From contig CM074134.1 of NCBI GenBank assembly GCA_037178625.1, forward strand, positions 2,046,001 through 2,110,000: a stretch of DNA of 64,000 nt, given 5' to 3'. Of the stretch, positions 55,224 to 64,000 are shown piece by piece. The translations under genes and the position numbers were made by a program. Each line of letters begins with the position of its first letter. Positions within the stretch are counted from its first letter, which is position 1. The notes under the pieces are model-generated. The model had not been told where the DNA came from. It did no database searches and worked only from the letters and a program-made list of their open reading frames with translations. The stretch is from Skeletonema tropicum. Taxonomy: Eukaryota; Bacillariophyta; Thalassiosirophyceae; Thalassiosirales; Thalassiosiraceae.

Positions 55224-56600
55224 ATGTGGACTGTCTCCTTCGATCTGTCCTGCCAAAGAAGCGGAGCAACGGGCCACCAGGGTGCAGAAGAATCTGATAG
55301 AGCATCGATGATGACGTCAAATGTCAATGGTATCAGCAGCACAGAGCAACAATACTCCGATACAATAGATGAGATAGAATCTTTTGATCGTGTGAGTGAG
55401 GTAGTAGACCTTGTAGACACTTCCAGCAACCTCATTCCCAGCAATGTGGCCATGGCCAATAAAATTTACGATGGTAATGACAATCCTCGTGAATTAGTAA
55501 CTCTACTTTCTGTAGGAGAATCTGCCCAAGCATTTGCCGCAAGTAGAATCTTTGCATCAGCTACTGAAGAAGAAGATGACTCTGCCAATCGTGACTGCTC
55601 GGCACAAAACAATTCACATCACAACGACGACGACGATAAAGACTCCGATGACGACGAAGAATTTGAAATCTTACCAAATCTAGCCAATCTAGTTGCCGCA
55701 TCTCTCCGTGATCGTGTAGTATTGGAACAGATGGAAGAAATCAAGTTACTCAAAAAACAACTGAAGGCATCTCGCAAAGTAGAAATCACTGGCAAAGATG
55801 GAATGCCTGTGTATGCACGAGGTGACTTTACAAAGGGTCAATTCAATTCGAATGTGCATAGCGGTGGACAAGGGCAGGATGCAGCGATGCCCTTTTGGGA
55901 CGTCGGATTGAAAATGAAGCGGCTTGATGATGATGATGAGATGAGTAGTATACCGCTGCAAAACTTGAAGCACATTGAAATTTGGATTGGAGGGGTGCTG
56001 TTCTGCACCTCCGAAGAGGTAGAGGGAGTCAATATAGCACTGGGTATTCGACCTGGCAATTGTTTTGATTACAAGCGTGTGTACGACATGAAACGAAGCG
56101 TGGTGTGTGAATTCAATCCACAAGACGATTCACTACTTGTTGGTCGGAATGCCTTTTTGACATTTCACATGACTGGCTTCCCGAGAGACTCATGGAGGAG
56201 TCTTCAATCTGTAGCTATGCTCAATCGTTCCAATGCTCTTTTGCAACAACGTCGAGAGGAGGAGCGAGAGGAGCGTCGTGATGCAAGGCAGAGGGAACGG
56301 CTTGAGGCAGGTCTCCCTTTTATAGATGATAATGAATGGGATGATAGTGATGACGAGGAAGAAGATGACGAGTCGGAGCCTTTTGATGTGTACAGCTACA
56401 TCGCCAACTCACTTAGTCGTAGGCATCCGGAACAGAGAGCTACTTTCACAAGCGTCAGTTTCTGCGTGAAAAGTGTTCGTAGCAAGATTAAACAATTGAG
56501 AAGAGATTGTGAAGTGTTTGAAGATGAAAGGAATAAAGCTTTTGAATTGCTGGATGAGATCCGTGAAGAAGAAGAAGCAATGATGGCTGAATATCTATAA
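55224..56600 (+). CDS. acidic coiled-coil protein, uncharacterised
   Basis: A 458-aa single-exon protein; the start is either ATG 55224 or a downstream Met (MMTSNVNG). An acidic disordered region (~130-155, DDDDKDSDDDEEFEILPN) precedes a helix VLEQMEEIKLLKKQLKASRK. The middle (~240-345) looks globular: LKHIEIWIGGVLFCTSEEVEG, IRPGNCFDYKRVYDMKRSVVCEF and SLLVGRNAFLTFHMTGFPRDSW. The C terminus is a charged coiled coil with an acidic block. Family not recognised; no membrane span. Its promoter has an E2F-like site, so S-phase expression is possible (inference). Confidence 0.6.
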   Translation: MWTVSFDLSCQRSGATGHQGAEESDRASMMTSNVNGISSTEQQYSDTIDEIESFDRVSEVVDLVDTSSNLIPSNVAMANKIYDGNDNPRELVTLLSVGESAQAFAASRIFASATEEEDDSANRDCSAQNNSHHNDDDDKDSDDDEEFEILPNLANLVAASLRDRVVLEQMEEIKLLKKQLKASRKVEITGKDGMPVYARGDFTKGQFNSNVHSGGQGQDAAMPFWDVGLKMKRLDDDDEMSSIPLQNLKHIEIWIGGVLFCTSEEVEGVNIALGIRPGNCFDYKRVYDMKRSVVCEFNPQDDSLLVGRNAFLTFHMTGFPRDSWRSLQSVAMLNRSNALLQQRREEEREERRDARQRERLEAGLPFIDDNEWDDSDDEEEDDESEPFDVYSYIANSLSRRHPEQRATFTSVSFCVKSVRSKIKQLRRDCEVFEDERNKAFELLDEIREEEEAMMAEYL

Positions 56601-57080
56601 TATCAGCAGTGCCTTGTGACCAACGAATAGAAGTAGTTTAAAGTATGTACCATTAATGACTACACTTCTAGTCTTAGAAAGTGGAAACATCTGATTCACT
56701 CTCAATCAATCATTGTCGATAGAGATTGGAATGACATCAGCAACAAATAATAAACGCAACTGCGGGCATCATTGTAACGCTATATAGAGTGTAACTAGCC
56801 TACTCAGATAGTGCCAATATCTATACTGTCATCTTGTCACAAATCGCCAATGATGCCCCAACAAAAAGCCGATGATTTCCGCTAAAATGGTGTTCAAAAA
56901 GCAAAACAGAAAGAAACGAAAACGAACAGCGGTCGCAATATAGCAACGATACGTCCCAAAGCAAGCCGCCGCCTTGGCTCTATCTCATCACGCAGCTGTC
57001 TTCAAAGAGAGGGAAAGTGAAGCCTTTTACGATCTACAAAATATAGATTCTTAAATATACCAACTACATACGTACAAACA
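56601..57080. other. intergenic stretch
   Basis: 480 bp without a supported gene, between the acidic coiled-coil protein and the ARL8-like GTPase. It presumably holds the GTPase promoter. Confidence 0.35.
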
Positions 57081-57617
57081 ATGGGAGCAGTATTAGCAAG
57101 ACTCCTCGATGTATTTTTCACCAAAAAGTTGGACATGGTCGTTATCGGCCTCGAAAACTCGGGTAAAACAACACTCCTCTCCGCCCTAGCCCACGGCCAA
57201 CCAGTAGAAACCGTCCCAACCATCGGCCTTAACGTCAAAGTCTTCCAAAAGGGCCGAGTCCAAATGAAATGCTGGGACATTGGCGGTCAAGCACAATACC
57301 GATCCGAGTGGTCACGATATTGCAAGGGATGTGACGTCGTCCTATTCGTCGTGGATGCCGCGGCTCCTCAAAAATTAGCCACGGCCAAGAAAGAATTGCA
57401 CAAATTATTGGATGATGGGAGTATCGGGTCGACGCCGCTGTTGGTGTTGGCGAATAAGATTGATATTCAGCCTCATGTGGGTGAGAGTGAATTAATTGAG
57501 AAGTTGCAATTGAATTATGTTATGGAGACTCCTTGGATGGTGTTGCCGATTAGTGCGTTGCAGTTGACTAATTTGGATCAGGTTGTGGAGTGGTTGACTG
57601 CGCAGGGTAAAAATTAG
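57081..57617 (+). CDS. ARL8: ARL8-like small GTPase (ARF family)
   Basis: A 178-aa single-exon protein. GTPase motifs: G1 GLENSGKTTL, G2 Thr in VPTIGLNVK, G3 WDIGGQAQYRS, G4 LANKID and G5 ISAL. WDIGGQ followed by F/Y-R-S-x-W-x-R-Y-C-x-G is characteristic of ARL8; most ARFs have WDVGGQ. The N terminus is an amphipathic helix, MGAVLARLLDVFF. It has Gly2, unlike animal ARL8, so N-myristoylation is possible. ARL8 links lysosomes or vacuoles to motors and tethering factors (family knowledge). Confidence 0.88.
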   Translation: MGAVLARLLDVFFTKKLDMVVIGLENSGKTTLLSALAHGQPVETVPTIGLNVKVFQKGRVQMKCWDIGGQAQYRSEWSRYCKGCDVVLFVVDAAAPQKLATAKKELHKLLDDGSIGSTPLLVLANKIDIQPHVGESELIEKLQLNYVMETPWMVLPISALQLTNLDQVVEWLTAQGKN

Positions 57618-57773
57618 GTGATTATCAATTTACAACCAATGTAGCAGTGGGATTACTTTACGTGTGTGGGGGGGAAATGTCGGGTAATTTATGTTAGGCG
57701 TTTATTATATTAGCGAGGAAGAGGAGCAGCCGTAGACAACATACATACAAAATAGTCTTCTCCTCATTTATAA

Positions 57774-60452
57774 TTACATGTGTCGGCGGTATATGTACGA
57801 ATCATCATCTATGGGCGAAAAGAGAGCACCAGTATCACGTTCAGGGTACCCATAACCATCGTCTCTTTCATCTTGGTAATACGGTTCAGGTTCAGGAGTT
57901 GAATATCTTTCCCTTGCTGAAAATCGGTCGGCTTTGTGGGGCCGAGCCTCTCTTACATCATCACTGTAGCTTCGTCTACGGTGTCTACTCCTGCTGCGTT
58001 GTCTTCTGCTACGCTCTTCCTTGGATTCAAACGATGACTGACGACTGTCAATATCTTGATCTTCCCTGGACCGATGCTTTGTTTCACGGCGCTCTCGTTT
58101 TTCACTCCTCTTTTTCTCTTTCTTTGCCGACACCTTCAAATCTTCAATCTCTTTCTCCAAGCTGGTAATCATTTCATCCTTTCCAATTAGAGTTGTTGCC
58201 AACTCATGGATTTTCTCATTCAACTCCTTCTCTTTGTCGGCAGCTGATACCTCACCTTCTAACTTCGCTTCCTTTAAATCCTCCAAAATTCTTTCTAACA
58301 GTTCAATCTTTCCACTGAGAGAGTAGATGAGTTTGTCCTTCTGGTTTATGATGCCATCTATTTGCTTGGTTGTATTCTCTAAAGAAGTCGTCATTGTTTC
58401 TTTACACGACTCCAATTCCTGGAAAAGATCATCTCTCTCGTTTTCCAACTTCTCAATAATCGCAGCTTGCTCTTCATCCCTTTTGGTCATTGTCAACTGC
58501 AACATTTTCAGTACTTCCTCGGACTTATTGTACTTCTCCACAGCTTCTGCCAGACGTGCATCAGCCTCCTTTGACTCATCCTCCATCTTCTTCACGAGCA
58601 TGTTCAGTTGAGCAACGGCTGTGCCTAGCTCCTTCACCTGCTCTTGATGAGTCTCCTGACTACCAGCACTGGCAAGCTCTTCCTGCTTGACCTTGCTTGT
58701 CAATTGATAAATTTTCTCATCTTTCTCCCTTGTGGCCTTTTTAAGATCGCTCACAGTCTCTTCCAACGTTTTGACAGAAATCTTTGCTTCATTCAGGGCA
58801 CCCTTGACCGTCTCAACTTCCTGCTTCTGAAGATCAAGTTCTTGTTTACTCTTTTCTAGCTCCAATGATATACGCTTCTTATCATCAAGGAGCTCAAGTT
58901 CCTTCACCAAGTGCTCACTTGCCTGAAACACCCGCTTCTTTTCATCAAGGAGCTGTTTCTTTTCATCAATAATCTCAAGTTCCTTCACAAAGTGTTCACT
59001 TGCGTGGAACATGCCCACCTTATTATTCTGAGCTACAACAGGGCGAGAACGAGGACTTTCAGCAACTTCAACTTCGTCAAAGGACATCATTTTTTGATGA
59101 TTGTGATTCACACCCTTTCTACGAACAAGTCGAGGTGACACCAAAGCTTCATCCATCAAGGACATGACATCATTGTCATCTCCACCCTTCCTAGAAGTAC
59201 GGACAAGACGAGGAGACACCAATGCCTCATCAAACGGAGAACGGATCTTCTTCTCTGTCTCCACGGCAACTTCCAATGCAGCATTTGCGCGTACCACAGA
59301 TGGTTGATTTTCTACCGTCTCCTTTGGTCGGAATTGAATACCACCGTAGGTGAGTTGAATCCGTTCCTCAATTTGCTGCATGTACTCTTGAACAGATGGA
59401 CGGCGATTACTCTTTGCTCCGTCTATTTCCCATGGTCGGAGCTTTTTATTCTCGTTGTTACTGACACGTGGCGAACTGTCCCACGGTTTGGCCTTGTTGC
59501 TACTGTTGCTGTTGCTGATGTTCGTATTGTTGCTATTGTTGTTAACGTCGCTGCTGCTATCGTTCGTCATGATCATGTTGTTATCAATACTGCTGGTAAT
59601 ATCAATATCTCTATCTCCAAAAGCAGGAGAATTCATCATGGTAGCCATCATCTCATCAGCCTGAATCTTGGTAGCAATCACCTTCCTCATATCATCTGAT
59701 ACATCAAAGCATAGTTCCAACGCTTCCTCAATCGTAGTGAGTTTTTCATGTGTGTGTTCTTTCATCTTGTCAATTCCTCTTCGAAATACTCCACGAAAGT
59801 AGGAGGAGGTTTGGAATGATTCTTGTTGGGAGAGTGTTTCGAGTAGGTTGATGATGTGGGAATTGTCATGATGTGTTTGTTGTTGTTGTGGTGGAGCTGC
59901 TGCTGCTGTTGATGACGGTGAAAAAGAGGAGGCTGTAGTGCTGAATGATTTCTTTTTGAATCTTGGAGACCTTGGAGGTGGTGACCTTGGAGGAAGACGT
60001 AGATCAGGTGGACGAATGGGGATTTTAATCTTCGAGTTATTTCCTTCATCAGTGTCGATGGTAACAGCTGAAGGTGCATTACTTTGACGACGCAGTTGTG
60101 ACTTGGCTACGGTTGGGCTGACAGTACCACCAGGTGAAGAAGAAGTTGATGGACGCATAGGAGAATCACGAGGACTACTTTTTTTATTCATTCTGCCGCT
60201 TCCGCTGAAATTCCTTGGTGAAGTTGTGCCAGTTTTGCTCAGCCGATCCTGCATCGAGTTGAGTTCTTCCGATTCAATTACATGTCCACCTACTGATGTA
60301 AGCGAATTCATTTTGATTCTGCCCGTCAATAAGTTTTTCTGCTGCTTCAGTGAGTTATTATTGACTATAGATATATTGGCTGCCTGCTTCTTATTGCAGC
60401 CAGATTCTTGGACACAAGGCACCGCGGGTCCATTCCTTTGCGGTGGCCGCAT
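57774..60452 (-). CDS. large coiled-coil protein with RS-like tail, uncharacterised
   Basis: 892 aa from ATG 60452 (MRPPQRNGPAVPC). Residues 1-~200 are Ser/Pro-rich and disordered. Residues ~205-265 are helical (IINLLETLSQQESFQTSSYFRGV...). Then come Asn/Ser-rich linkers and a twice-used motif (DEALVSPRLVR). Residues ~475-800 form a long, nearly continuous coiled coil with a duplicated segment (ASEHFVKELEIIDEKK / ASEHLVKELELLDDKK). The tail is Arg/Ser-rich (RRQRSRSRHRRRSYSDD) and ends DDDSYIYRRHM. This looks like a structural scaffold, perhaps cytoskeletal or centrosomal (inference). An upstream non-ATG extension in frame is ignored. Confidence 0.7.
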   Translation of the reverse strand: MRPPQRNGPAVPCVQESGCNKKQAANISIVNNNSLKQQKNLLTGRIKMNSLTSVGGHVIESEELNSMQDRLSKTGTTSPRNFSGSGRMNKKSSPRDSPMRPSTSSSPGGTVSPTVAKSQLRRQSNAPSAVTIDTDEGNNSKIKIPIRPPDLRLPPRSPPPRSPRFKKKSFSTTASSFSPSSTAAAAPPQQQQTHHDNSHIINLLETLSQQESFQTSSYFRGVFRRGIDKMKEHTHEKLTTIEEALELCFDVSDDMRKVIATKIQADEMMATMMNSPAFGDRDIDITSSIDNNMIMTNDSSSDVNNNSNNTNISNSNSSNKAKPWDSSPRVSNNENKKLRPWEIDGAKSNRRPSVQEYMQQIEERIQLTYGGIQFRPKETVENQPSVVRANAALEVAVETEKKIRSPFDEALVSPRLVRTSRKGGDDNDVMSLMDEALVSPRLVRRKGVNHNHQKMMSFDEVEVAESPRSRPVVAQNNKVGMFHASEHFVKELEIIDEKKQLLDEKKRVFQASEHLVKELELLDDKKRISLELEKSKQELDLQKQEVETVKGALNEAKISVKTLEETVSDLKKATREKDEKIYQLTSKVKQEELASAGSQETHQEQVKELGTAVAQLNMLVKKMEDESKEADARLAEAVEKYNKSEEVLKMLQLTMTKRDEEQAAIIEKLENERDDLFQELESCKETMTTSLENTTKQIDGIINQKDKLIYSLSGKIELLERILEDLKEAKLEGEVSAADKEKELNEKIHELATTLIGKDEMITSLEKEIEDLKVSAKKEKKRSEKRERRETKHRSREDQDIDSRQSSFESKEERSRRQRSRSRHRRRSYSDDVREARPHKADRFSARERYSTPEPEPYYQDERDDGYGYPERDTGALFSPIDDDSYIYRRHM

Positions 60453-60956
60453 GCGAGCTCTCGCAGCGTTCAACCTGCGTTCAACGCATTATTGGCGAAG
60501 AGATTCGGTACCTTTCTCGATTCTTGTAAAATGCGAAGATTCTCGGTGGTGTGACATTTACAGTACAGCCTTCAAGGGAGATAGAATGACGTGCGTGACT
60601 TCATTTCACAGATGCTTTTCTTGTTCAAAATACCAGTGAAACGTAGTTTACCGTAGCACAGAAATGACCTACCATAAAGCAAGCCCCACAATACTTACAA
60701 GACAACATCAACAAACACAAAACACAAAGTGGGTGTATGTACTTACTGTAGTCCAGCCCCAGCCGCAGCCCCGTCATAATTCACCGTCATTGGTTGGCTT
60801 ATTTATTCCCTGGCGGCAGTAGTTATCTCTGACTCGGCTGTTCTGGTGTGCTCCAACAATCATCTTCTCTGGCGTCGCTCGGTAAATATCTCCAATCTCT
60901 GACGGCTTCTCAAAAAACGATATAACACCAACGAAATACAACAACATAATAATATA
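60453..60956. promoter_or_regulatory. 504-bp divergent promoter region
   Basis: Between the coiled-coil gene (minus) and the START-like gene (plus). No gene is supported. A possible upstream non-coding exon of the minus-strand gene could end near 60480. Confidence 0.3.
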
Positions 60957-63900
60957 ATGGATCCTGACGCTGATATCTCTCATCCAGTCATATCAAGAGC
61001 ACCACAATCCAAACGTGGTGGTAGTAGTGGTCGACGCAACAGCAGCGATCGTCGCTCCCGCGTCGTATCACGAGAGGTTGTTGCACTGCCAAATTCATCA
61101 CGTAGATTACATAAATTACGCAACAGCAACACAAGTAGTGATAATAATAATGGCGCTGCTACTAATACTCATTCCTCGTCAACGTCTTCAAATCGAACGA
61201 ATAAATCATCAAGTAGTAAGAAAACGAAGCATTCATCAACAACGTCATCAGCAGCAGCAGCAGCTCACCGTTCTATAACTGCATCGTCATCTTCTGATCG
61301 TCATAATTCTAGAAGCAGTCGACATTCTACCACTAATAGAACACGTCGTGACAGTAAAACGGAGTCTGTGAAAGAGCATCGTTCTCCTACAAGTCGCAGC
61401 AATAATAATCATCGTCACTCATCTTCTCGTAGTAGTAGTAGTAGTAGGCAACATAATCACCGCAATTACGATATATCACGTGATACGAAACAGTCATCGT
61501 CTAAATCAAAGCATGCGGAATCAAAACATACTACTATCCCATCTTCCAAAAATTATTATGTAGTGGAGGCATCAGGTAAAAAGGGAGGCATCAATAAACC
61601 ACGAGTAGTATCATCGTCATCATCATCATCTTCCTATCAAGTGTTCTATGATGAACACGGGAAAAAGATCAAAGTACCAAAAGCAACTACTACACCTACT
61701 CCTACAATCACAGACGCAGTTCCCACATCTCCCTCAACAACAACAATGAATAATGATGAAGATTGTGGATATCGCTCTTCTGATTTTGATACTGATTCCA
61801 ATGCTCCAGATTCTAATGAGCTGGATGATGATGATGATGATGACAATAGTAGTACCAACAACAGTAATGTTAGTGGGATTGATGGTGCTTCGGATTTTGA
61901 TGAAGAGGAAGAGGAGGACAATCATGCAGATTATATTGATGGTGCATCCGAGTTGGATGATGATGATGAGTATCAGGAAGAAGATGATGATGTCAATACT
62001 AATTTGGATTATTATGAAGGTGAGGATGATTATTTGGTAATTGGTCATTCTGCTGCTGCTGATAATGATGATTATGGGGAAGAGAGGAGTATTGATCAAT
62101 ATGCAACAAACTCGGATGAGGATGATGATGAGATGGAAGAATATTATGATGATGACGACGATGATGTATTCTCAAAAGAGAATCATAATAGTGTCCCACA
62201 ACGAAGTAATAGTCCAGAATTGAACAATGCTCGTCGACAACACCAACTACCACAACAACAAACGATGGATCAAATGGTTCGAAACTTTTATGGTGAGGAA
62301 CTTGCCGCCGCCGCCACTGCGCAGTACGGAGATCCACCCACCCACAAATTATTGGGGGAGAATGAATCGATTGCTTATAGCAGCTATGACAACAACATGG
62401 ACCCCAATGAAGATGAGGGCGCTACACTGAGGTTAGATAGACCCCCAACACCCGAATCAGATCGGTGCAATTACATTAGTGACAATTTCTCACAAATGTC
62501 TGTTCGTGGGAGGGATCCACCAGAAGAGGGACGAGGATGTGATCCACCATTTGTACCAGGTGGTGGTGGTGGTGCTGCTGCAAGTGGTAGTAGTGGCAAC
62601 CGACTTGAGCCTAGACTTCGCTTCAAGTCTTATAATAACGAACCAGTAAAGAAGCCAGCAATTAAGGGTATTCTCAAGAAGAAAGAAGGAGCTGCACCGC
62701 CCCCACTTGCGTACTTTGGTAGGGTATCACAGTCCACTGCAGAATATGATTCTGATGATGATAACGATGATGACGACGAAGACGACTCGAGCGATTTTGA
62801 TGGTTCCGATCCAGATTTCAGTGAGGTTAAATCAAAGGGAGAGAGCGTAGTGGATGATGACTCTACAGCACTCTCGCTATTTGAAGATAATAGTGTCAGC
62901 ACTGCCAAGAGTGGTCTTCGAAGTGGACGCTTTGCAGAAGCAAACGCAGCTGCTGCTTCCAAACTAGAACCAATTGGTGGTGGAGGTTCCAGCAGTGACG
63001 ATGACGATGATCATGATTATAGTGCTAACTCGAGTTCTGAATCGAGGAAACGCTCCTCCAGCCCTGTAGATTTGAACACTACTTCTCCATCGTCAACAGG
63101 GGGTGACGAGAATGAATTTGATCGAAATATGTCCTACTTCATGAGGACATCTGACCTCGGATTGACGCAGGATACTATATTTGCAGAACAGTTCCTCGAT
63201 AATCCTGAATCGAAACCTGAACCACATTATCATCATCCATCTCCACATCCTCCACCAGGAATACAGTTCAATTGTGACGAAAATTGGATCAGTGTTGACA
63301 ATGGAAGAGGTGGTCATAGTCCGATAGCACCACAGGCTGTGGATGCGTTGGTTGCGACTGGATATCGCACCGCTTGTGACCCAATTATGTGGACTCCATC
63401 GAATAAAACACGCAAGTTTATGACTGAGAATGGACTCCGTTTCGATGACGTTCCCACGCCAGCTCCCCCGGAAGAAGAGGGGGGTCGAGGTGATTCCTCC
63501 TGTTTAGTATGGAGCGGAAAATTTCCTCACAAACACTATGGACACGACCTCCCCGTCGTCCGTTCGCAAGGAGTTGTGAATATGAGTCCAGAAGACCTAG
63601 TTGACTTACTTATGGATTCGACGAGAGTAAAATCATACAACGTGAGCAGCACTGGGAGAAAGGATGAGTTGGTACTCAGCGATGGCATAAACGTGGATAC
63701 ATGTCCATTCAGCGGTCAACGGAAGAAGAAGTTATCCGGGGTAGTCATTCAAGGAGCAAAGATTGTTAACGGAGAAGCCGTCGGCTTTGCAGAAGAGAGC
63801 GAACAAAGCGAAGACGAGGAGGAGACAATCACTGAAATGGAATTTGATGACGATGGTAAAAAGTCTGTACGAACGGTCACTACTCAGAAGGAAAGGCGGA

Positions 63901-64000
63901 AGTCTCTTTTTGTTGGCGTGACGAAATTGGTATGCAGCACTAACAAAGTTCCAATGAGGAAGAGTCTTCAGTATGTTACTTTACTCCACTGCCGAGCATT
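60957..64000 (+). CDS. long disordered protein with START-like domain, runs off the right edge
   Basis: The frame begins ATG 60957 (MDPDADISHPVISRAPQSKR) and is open to base 64000, giving 1014 codons. Residues 1-~190 are Ser/Arg/His/Asn-rich, and residues ~260-410 are dominated by Asp/Glu runs. Residues ~555-580 contain RLRFKSYNNEPVKKPAIKGILKKK, a KGILK motif like some PP1-docking or cyclin-linked sequences (weak). From ~855 a folded part begins: CLVWSGKFPHKHYGHDLPVVRSQGV, NMSPEDLVDLLMDSTRVKSYN and GRKDELVLSDG. These match the opening of START-type lipid-binding domains as I know them from diatom proteins (W-S-G-K...M-S-P-x-D-L-x-x-L-L-x-D-S-x-R). The C-terminal part lies outside the window. 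Confidence 0.65.
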   Translation, partial: MDPDADISHPVISRAPQSKRGGSSGRRNSSDRRSRVVSREVVALPNSSRRLHKLRNSNTSSDNNNGAATNTHSSSTSSNRTNKSSSSKKTKHSSTTSSAAAAAHRSITASSSSDRHNSRSSRHSTTNRTRRDSKTESVKEHRSPTSRSNNNHRHSSSRSSSSSRQHNHRNYDISRDTKQSSSKSKHAESKHTTIPSSKNYYVVEASGKKGGINKPRVVSSSSSSSSYQVFYDEHGKKIKVPKATTTPTPTITDAVPTSPSTTTMNNDEDCGYRSSDFDTDSNAPDSNELDDDDDDDNSSTNNSNVSGIDGASDFDEEEEEDNHADYIDGASELDDDDEYQEEDDDVNTNLDYYEGEDDYLVIGHSAAADNDDYGEERSIDQYATNSDEDDDEMEEYYDDDDDDVFSKENHNSVPQRSNSPELNNARRQHQLPQQQTMDQMVRNFYGEELAAAATAQYGDPPTHKLLGENESIAYSSYDNNMDPNEDEGATLRLDRPPTPESDRCNYISDNFSQMSVRGRDPPEEGRGCDPPFVPGGGGGAAASGSSGNRLEPRLRFKSYNNEPVKKPAIKGILKKKEGAAPPPLAYFGRVSQSTAEYDSDDDNDDDDEDDSSDFDGSDPDFSEVKSKGESVVDDDSTALSLFEDNSVSTAKSGLRSGRFAEANAAAASKLEPIGGGGSSSDDDDDHDYSANSSSESRKRSSSPVDLNTTSPSSTGGDENEFDRNMSYFMRTSDLGLTQDTIFAEQFLDNPESKPEPHYHHPSPHPPPGIQFNCDENWISVDNGRGGHSPIAPQAVDALVATGYRTACDPIMWTPSNKTRKFMTENGLRFDDVPTPAPPEEEGGRGDSSCLVWSGKFPHKHYGHDLPVVRSQGVVNMSPEDLVDLLMDSTRVKSYNVSSTGRKDELVLSDGINVDTCPFSGQRKKKLSGVVIQGAKIVNGEAVGFAEESEQSEDEEETITEMEFDDDGKKSVRTVTTQKERRKSLFVGVTKLVCSTNKVPMRKSLQYVTLLHCRA

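Noticed and set aside
1..64000. CRISPR arrays, bacterial operons, rRNA or tRNA genes
   Set aside because: No regularly spaced identical repeats of the CRISPR type, no rRNA-like stretch, and no convincing tRNA A/B-box pair with a foldable cloverleaf was noticed by eye; a tRNA scan would be needed to exclude a missed tRNA.

Overview
The window is nuclear DNA of a eukaryote, most likely a centric diatom of the Thalassiosira/Skeletonema/Cyclotella type. Evidence: genes are compact with short spliceosomal introns (about 78-123 bp, GT-AG plus one GC-AG); one plastid fibrillin has a diatom-style presequence with a Phe directly after the predicted signal-peptide cleavage point; BspA-type LRR proteins, a large LRR cell-surface protein with repeated aromatic/Cys ectodomains and secreted Cys-rich repeat proteins are of kinds I associate with diatoms; an axonemal IQ coiled-coil protein fits a lineage with flagellate sperm. 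All naming is from reading translations; no database search was run.

1-16 kb: a partial uncharacterised protein at the left edge, then two copies of one DNA transposon in opposite orientation. The copy at 10808-15343 is full length with an apparently intact, intron-containing transposase. The copy at 1596-2679 is an internally deleted derivative. Each is bounded by the same 15-bp inverted repeat and its own perfect 8-bp target duplication. Between them lie a BspA-like LRR protein, an uncharacterised nuclear-type protein, an omega-like glutathione transferase, a 77-aa membrane protein, a plastid fibrillin and a FAM172/Arb2 protein.

15-32 kb: a decayed fragment copied from the 3' end of a downstream gene, a polytopic membrane protein, an Mpv17-ACT-ACT fusion, a UFD1-UBX fusion (putative Cdc48/p97 adaptor), a 1370-aa LRR surface protein, and a P1B-type metal ATPase with a very long Cys-rich N terminus.

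32-40 kb: an accessory, repeat-rich stretch with a 500-base assembly gap, a broken PIF1-like helicase, poly-A and G/C runs, a MITE-like inverted repeat, a RING protein and an orphan protein with 285-bp tandem repeats.

40-51 kb: a striking group of DNA-synthesis genes: a histone H3 variant lacking Lys9, Lys36 and Lys79; both ribonucleotide reductase subunits; and dUTPase, with an F-box/nucleotidyltransferase-like protein and a MORN protein between. A ~313-bp sequence is repeated in inverted orientation at 40.8 and 48.9 kb, each time just upstream of a start codon. An E2F-like palindrome lies upstream of the reductase large subunit.

51-64 kb: a secreted Cys-rich protein, a TPR co-chaperone-like protein, an axonemal coiled-coil protein, a NudC/CS-domain protein, an acidic coiled-coil protein, an ARL8-like GTPase, a large coiled-coil protein, and a long disordered protein ending in a START-like domain that runs off the right edge.
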